A stretch of 10,257 nucleotides of DNA from Bacillota bacterium (GTDB lineage Bacteria > Bacillota > Clostridia > Peptostreptococcales > Anaerovoracaceae), in contig JAKJCD010000060.1 of assembly GCA_022706625.1 (NCBI GenBank), positions 1 through 10,257 on the forward strand, read 5' to 3'. Under the pieces are notes generated by a model, which saw nothing but the letters and a program-made list of their open reading frames with translations, was not told the DNA's origin and searched no databases. Positions 6,675-10,257 of this stretch are shown in pieces. How positions within the stretch are numbered: the first letter of the stretch is position 1; each line of letters opens with the position of its first letter. Position numbers and translations under genes: made by a program.

Positions 6675-7511
6675 ATGGAAAGCAATGTAGATTTTGAAAG
6701 GCTGGAAAGATTCGCAGCCGATATAAGGATCGAGACTATAAAGATGTTTGCCGATGCGGGATATGGGCATATCGGGGGAGCTATGTCGATCGCCGATGTG
6801 CTTGCAGTGCTGTATGGCCATGTTATGGATATCGACCCTAAAAACCCCCTATGGGAAAAGCGTGACAGGCTGGTCCTGTCAAAAGGTCACAGCGGGCCCG
6901 CACTCTATTCTGCCCTTGCGCTCAAAGGTTATTTCCCCATGGAGGAATTGAAAACTTTAAATAAAGGGGGGACCAACCTTCCCAGCCATTGCGACAGGCA
7001 GAAGACTCCAGGCATCGATATGACCACCGGCTCGCTGGGCCAGGGTGTTTCCACAGCCATGGGGATCGCCATGGGGATAAGGATGAGAGGGCAGAAAAGC
7101 TATACCTATTTGATAATAGGCGACGGGGAGTTGCAGGAAGGACAAGTCTGGGAGGGCGCCCAATTTGCGGCCCATCAAAAGCTTGACCGTCTGATCGCCT
7201 TTATTGATTACAACAAGAAGCAGCTGGACGGAAAGGTCAAGGATATATGCGATCCTTTGGATATACCAAAGAAGTTTGAGAGCTTTGGATGGAATGCTCA
7301 GATCATCAAAGGCTATGACGTCAGAGAAATTTATAATGCGATTGCCGCTGCCAAAAATGAAACTGGAAAGCCATCGGTGATCGTATTGGACACTATTAAA
7401 GGGAAGGGCTGCAGTTTTGCGGAAAAAGCAGATTTCAACCATTATATGATTATAACCGGTGAAATGGCAGAAGAAGCTATAAAAGATATCGAAAGCAGAT
7501 TTGAGAATTAA
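6675..7511 (+). CDS. Transketolase, N-terminal (ThDP-binding) subunit
   Basis: This is the first half of a split transketolase, a cytoplasmic ThDP enzyme that moves two-carbon ketol units between sugars. The 278 residues match the N-terminal domain: GHIGGAMS (31-38, H32), KGHSGPA (70-76, H72), GSLGQG (119-124), and the ThDP/Mg motif from GDGE (149-152) to N180 in FIDYNKKQLDG. AGGAG (6663-6667) sits 7 bases before the ATG, and an in-frame stop directly precedes that ATG. The C-terminal half follows after 14 bases, so the pair should assemble into the active enzyme. Location inside a catabolic operon, rather than with housekeeping genes, points to a dedicated enzyme for pathway-specific ketose or aldose substrates. 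The split arrangement is common in anaerobic Firmicutes and archaea and is not a frameshift. Confidence 0.93.
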   Translation: MESNVDFERLERFAADIRIETIKMFADAGYGHIGGAMSIADVLAVLYGHVMDIDPKNPLWEKRDRLVLSKGHSGPALYSALALKGYFPMEELKTLNKGGTNLPSHCDRQKTPGIDMTTGSLGQGVSTAMGIAMGIRMRGQKSYTYLIIGDGELQEGQVWEGAQFAAHQKLDRLIAFIDYNKKQLDGKVKDICDPLDIPKKFESFGWNAQIIKGYDVREIYNAIAAAKNETGKPSVIVLDTIKGKGCSFAEKADFNHYMIITGEMAEEAIKDIESRFEN

Positions 7512-7525
7512 TAGAGGAGATAACC

Positions 7526-8503
7526 ATGTTCAGCCTTGCAAAAGACCATGTAGAAGAAAAGGAGGCTATGCGCGACGTATATTGCGATGCCCTGATCCTG
7601 GAGGCGGAAAAAAACCCGGACATCGTTTCTGTGGATGCGGATGTTATGAATTCTTTAGGAACCTTGAGGTTCCATAAAGCCTATCCCCGGCGGGGAGTAA
7701 ACTGCGGCATCCAGGAGGCTAATGCCATAGGTATCAGCTCGGGTTTGTCCGTCACCGGGTATATCCCGTTCTTCCATACCTTCAGTGTTTTTGCCACAAG
7801 GAGGGTTTATGACCAGGTGTTTCTGTCCTGTGCTTATTCCGGTGCGAATGTGAAGATCATCGGCGGTGATGCAGGCGTCACTACGGCGGTGAACGGCGGG
7901 ACCCATATGCCCTTTGAGGACATGGGTATCATGCGGAACATCCCGGGGATGACGGTTTTGGAACCTACCGATTCTGAGATGCTTAGAAGCATTATCCCCC
8001 AGATGGCAAACAAACACGGAAACTTCTTCATGAGGATGTGCCGGAGAAACATGGTGAAGATCTATGAAGAAGGATCCGAATTTAAGATTGGGAAGGCGGC
8101 AGTCCTGAAAGACGGCGAGGATGTAACAATTATAGCCAACGGGATCATGGTCTATGAGGCATTGAAAGCCGGCGACTTGTTAAAAGAAAAAGGAATATCG
8201 GCAAGGATAGTGGATATGTTCACACTAAAACCCATCGACCTTTTCTGCGTAATAGAAAGTGCTAAAAAAACCGGGGCCGTGGTCACGGCGGAAAATCACA
8301 ACATCATTAACGGGCTTGGTTCCGCTGTGGCGGAAGTGCTTTGTGAAAACTTCCCCGTTCCCCTGGAAAGAGTGGGGGTGCAGGATAAATTCGGCGAAGT
8401 GGGAAGCCAGGACTACCTAATGGACCGGTTTGGTCTCAGGGCCGAGGAAATATGCAAGAAGGCTGTAAGGGTAATAGAAAGAAAAGCTCCTGCAGCTGTA
8501 TAA
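7526..8503 (+). CDS. Transketolase, C-terminal (pyrimidine-binding) subunit
   Basis: This is the second half of the split transketolase, 325 aa. It has the pyrimidine-binding domain with the catalytic glutamate E64 in CGIQEANAIG, aromatic residues of the cofactor pocket in FFHTFSVFA (82-90), and the conserved histidine H127 in GGTHMPFED. The C-terminal transketolase fold starts near residue 190, with DGEDVTIIANG. GAGGAGA (7514-7520) lies 5 bases before the ATG. It completes the active site formed with the protein encoded at 6675-7511. Overall the pair resembles both transketolase and the related 1-deoxyxylulose-phosphate synthase family. Separate subunits and motif spacing favour transketolase. 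Substrate range is inferred only from the neighbouring isomerase and dehydrogenases. Confidence 0.93.
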   Translation: MFSLAKDHVEEKEAMRDVYCDALILEAEKNPDIVSVDADVMNSLGTLRFHKAYPRRGVNCGIQEANAIGISSGLSVTGYIPFFHTFSVFATRRVYDQVFLSCAYSGANVKIIGGDAGVTTAVNGGTHMPFEDMGIMRNIPGMTVLEPTDSEMLRSIIPQMANKHGNFFMRMCRRNMVKIYEEGSEFKIGKAAVLKDGEDVTIIANGIMVYEALKAGDLLKEKGISARIVDMFTLKPIDLFCVIESAKKTGAVVTAENHNIINGLGSAVAEVLCENFPVPLERVGVQDKFGEVGSQDYLMDRFGLRAEEICKKAVRVIERKAPAAV

Positions 8504-8531
8504 GAGAGGATTGAAGAAAGAGAGGCATAAA

Positions 8532-9143
8532 ATGAAAATCGCAGTAATAAACGAAGTAAGCGCATCCCATAGAAATGCGGACATACTGGCGGCGTTAGAC
8601 GGGTTTGGCCATACCGTTTACAATCCGGGGATGAAGCACCCTGAGCAGAAACCGGAGCTCACCTATATCCATACAGGCCTGATGGCGGCAGTTTTACTTA
8701 ATTCCGGGGCAGTGGACTTAGTGGTGGGAGGCTGCGGAACAGGACAGGGGTTTTTAAACTCCGCCATGCAGTATCCGGGAGTGTTTTGCGGACTTATTTG
8801 CGATCCGCTGGATGCCTGGCTTTTTACTCAGATAAACGGCGGAAACTGCATATCTTTGCCGCTGAATAAAGGATACGGATGGGCGGCTGATGTAAACCTG
8901 AAATTTATATTTGAAAAGCTGTTTTCCTGTAAAGCAGGGGCGGGATATCCGGAAAGCAGGAAGGAAAGCCAGAAACAGAGCAGATCGATATTAAAAAGCC
9001 TGTCGGTACAGACCCATAAAAGCATGGAGGATATTTTAAGATCCATGGATAAAGAGATACTGTCCCGACTGGCGCAATGCGAAAGGTTTAATGAATTGCT
9101 CTATTCGACAGACGAAGTAGCAATTTTGAAGTATTTCGAGTAA
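8532..9143 (+). CDS. RpiB/LacA/LacB-family sugar isomerase, divergent, with C-terminal extension
   Basis: This protein belongs to the RpiB/LacAB family of aldose-ketose (phosphate) isomerases. The signature VVGGCGTGQG carries C68, equivalent to the catalytic cysteine of E. coli RpiB (ICGTGVG). The first strand reads MKIAVINEVSAS in place of the usual GCDH segment. The segment aligned to the histidine-bearing QHNDTN of E. coli RpiB reads QINGGN (100-105), so that histidine is replaced by I101. The core ends near residue 133, and a polar, probably helical extension of about 70 residues follows, making 203 aa against roughly 150 for classical RpiB. ATG 8532 is chosen because AGAGG (8521-8525) lies 6 bases upstream and it gives the normal MKIA beginning. 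The gene lies 28 bases after the split transketolase, so its product probably supplies or removes a transketolase substrate such as a tetrose or pentose derivative. Family membership is firm; substrate is open. Confidence 0.85.
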   Translation: MKIAVINEVSASHRNADILAALDGFGHTVYNPGMKHPEQKPELTYIHTGLMAAVLLNSGAVDLVVGGCGTGQGFLNSAMQYPGVFCGLICDPLDAWLFTQINGGNCISLPLNKGYGWAADVNLKFIFEKLFSCKAGAGYPESRKESQKQSRSILKSLSVQTHKSMEDILRSMDKEILSRLAQCERFNELLYSTDEVAILKYFE

Positions 9144-9194
9144 ACATGGTATTCAACAAGCCCATAGCTGTATGTGAAATTAAAGGAGTTTAAG

Positions 9195-9950
9195 ATGATA
9201 CAATCACTTGACCGCGGACTTGAAATCCTTTTTATCCTTTCAGAGCACAAAAGTAAAGGTGTGACTGAACTTGCCAACGACCTCCAGGTGAACAAGAGCA
9301 CAGTATTCCGGCTGCTTGAGACCATGGAAAAACGCGGCCTGATCCAGCAGGATGAAAGAACGGCAAAATACCGGCTGGGAATCGGAGTGCTGCAGATCAG
9401 CGACGGCCTTGTCAGGAACCTGGACATCATCAGCCTTTCAAGACCAATTATGAAACAGCTGATGGACAGCACAAAAGAAAGCGTCCACCTTTGCACCTTT
9501 TCCAGCGACAAGGTCTATGTAGTGGATCAGGTCAAGAGCAACTACGCTATGAAGGTTTCCGCCGCCATTGGACAGGATGAGCCGATACACTGCTCATCGG
9601 TAGGCAAGTGCATATTAGCCTATCTGCCGGAAGAGAGGATAGAAAGAATTCTAAATGAAACGGAGTTTATTCCGTATACCAAGAAAACGAAAACAACAAA
9701 AGAGGCTATCCAAAAAGAGTTGGCGGAAATACGGGCCGGCGGGTATGCAATAGATGATGAAGAGCTCAGTGAAGGCGTCCGCTGCCTTGCAGCCCCCATT
9801 TATAATCACAGGGGAGAGGTAAAAAACTGCATAGGCATCTCCGGACCGTCCCTTCGGATCTGCCTGGATAACATCGATTTTTATATCGATAAAATAAAAG
9901 CTGCCGCAGACAGCATTTCCTACAGTATCGGGTATCGCAACTCCAGGTAA
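9195..9950 (+). CDS. IclR-family transcriptional regulator
   Basis: This is a DNA-binding regulator of 251 aa, the usual IclR length. Residues 1-65 form the winged helix-turn-helix: SLDRGLEILFIL, then GVTELANDLQVNKSTVFRLLETMEKRGLI (helix-turn-helix about 22-50) and the wing ending in KYRLG. Residues about 75-250 form the effector-binding domain, with the characteristic HCSSVGKCILAYL segment and GGYAIDDEELSEGVRCLAAPI. IclR proteins bind palindromic operators as dimers or tetramers and respond to small pathway metabolites. It lies inside the catabolic operon, 51 bases after the isomerase gene, so it probably regulates this operon and itself through the palindromes at 3460-3476 and 3622-3638. 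Start ATG 9195 has AAAGGAG (9182-9188) 6 bases upstream. Whether it activates or represses is not visible. Confidence 0.93.
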   Translation: MIQSLDRGLEILFILSEHKSKGVTELANDLQVNKSTVFRLLETMEKRGLIQQDERTAKYRLGIGVLQISDGLVRNLDIISLSRPIMKQLMDSTKESVHLCTFSSDKVYVVDQVKSNYAMKVSAAIGQDEPIHCSSVGKCILAYLPEERIERILNETEFIPYTKKTKTTKEAIQKELAEIRAGGYAIDDEELSEGVRCLAAPIYNHRGEVKNCIGISGPSLRICLDNIDFYIDKIKAAADSISYSIGYRNSR

Positions 9951-9972
9951 GGAGCGGAAAGGAGCAAATATT

Positions 9973-10257
9973 ATGAGAAAAGCGTTTATTTGTCCCACGA
10001 AATATGTGCAGGGTGAAGATGAGCTGCTGAACTTGGGTTATTTTGTCAGGACTTTCGGAGAGTCCGCACTTCTGATCGCCCACAAAGATGATGTGGCAAG
10101 GGTCAGGGAAAAGCTTGATGCTACGGCGGAGAAATTTGATATTGAGTTTGTAGAAAGCAATTTTGTCGGAGAATGCTCCCGCCAAGAGATTGAAAGGCTG
10201 AAAAAGGTTGCAGCGGAGAATAAATGTAACTGTACCATCGGCCTTGGAGGGGGAAAG
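9973..10257 (+). CDS. Glycerol-dehydrogenase-like iron/zinc alcohol dehydrogenase (3' end outside window)
   Basis: The first 95 residues of a metal-dependent polyol or alcohol dehydrogenase (GldA / dehydroquinate-synthase-like fold) are visible; the gene runs off the window edge in frame. The start MRKAFICPTKYVQGEDEL resembles glycerol dehydrogenase beginnings. The fragment ends at TIGLGGGK, the glycine-rich NAD-binding loop that sits near residue 90 in this family. The metal-binding histidine and aspartate residues would lie beyond the window. AAAGGAG (9958-9964) precedes the ATG by 8 bases, and the gap after the regulator gene is only 22 bases, so it belongs to the same operon. A role in reducing or oxidising a short-chain polyol or aldehyde is likely; glycerol itself is only the default family substrate. 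Confidence 0.82.
   Translation, partial: MRKAFICPTKYVQGEDELLNLGYFVRTFGESALLIAHKDDVARVREKLDATAEKFDIEFVESNFVGECSRQEIERLKKVAAENKCNCTIGLGGGK

Noticed and set aside
8511..8531. TTG 8511 as start of the RpiB-like gene
   Set aside because: The extra residues are highly charged and span the ribosome binding site for ATG 8532.
9174..9194. GTG 9174 as start of the IclR-family gene
   Set aside because: The AAAGGAG before ATG 9195 is within that extension, and 251 aa from the ATG is the normal family length.
9937..9941. GCAAC half-site near the end of the IclR gene, as well as GTTGC within the binding-protein gene near 3280
   Set aside because: Only single 5-base arms are present without the opposing arm at 7-base spacing; such short matches are expected by chance.
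1..10257. CRISPR arrays, insertion sequences, tRNA or rRNA genes, phage genes
   Set aside because: I found no regularly spaced repeats, transposase motifs, target duplications, or recognisable RNA gene sequences on either strand.

Overview
The window looks like chromosomal DNA from an anaerobic, Gram-positive-type bacterium, most likely a member of the Clostridia (Bacillota). The evidence is strong AGGAG-type ribosome binding sites before almost every gene, sigma-A-type promoters with 17-bp spacers, a lipoprotein rather than a periplasmic solute-binding protein, a split transketolase, and moderate base composition (about half G+C by eye). This placement is an inference from style and gene content. 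All nine genes lie on the + strand, and none appears broken except where the window edges cut it.

Region 1 (1-3442) is the distal end of an oligopeptide/dipeptide ABC importer locus. It holds the C-terminal two thirds of an OppD/DppD ATPase, a complete OppF/DppF ATPase overlapping it by one base, and a complete OppA-like lipoprotein. Two stem-loops and a good separate promoter precede the binding-protein gene. A strong intrinsic terminator (3418-3442) follows it and closes the unit. The permease genes are presumably upstream of the window.

Region 2 (3443-3658) is the control region of a second operon. It has a near-consensus promoter (TTGACA, 17 bp, TAGAAT) and two 17-bp palindromes of the form GTTGC-N7-GCAAC. 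One is centred near -61 and the other sits about 20 bases before the first start codon. They are plausible operators for the IclR-family regulator encoded further down the same operon.

Region 3 (3659-10257 and beyond) is a tightly packed catabolic operon with no visible internal terminator. Its genes are an IolD/acetolactate-synthase-like thiamine diphosphate (ThDP) enzyme, a Gfo/Idh/MocA dehydrogenase, transketolase N- and C-terminal halves as two genes, an atypical RpiB/LacAB-family isomerase with a C-terminal extension, an IclR-family regulator, and the start of a glycerol-dehydrogenase-like gene. Together they suggest oxidation of a polyol, cyclitol or modified sugar, cleavage by a ThDP enzyme, and two-carbon transfer coupled to a short-chain aldose/ketose isomerase. 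The split transketolase plus RpiB-like pair recalls the SqwGH-SqwI module of the sulfo-transketolase route, but the IolD-like and Gfo/Idh enzymes do not belong to that route as I know it. The substrate is unknown, and this operon is the best candidate here for an undescribed pathway.
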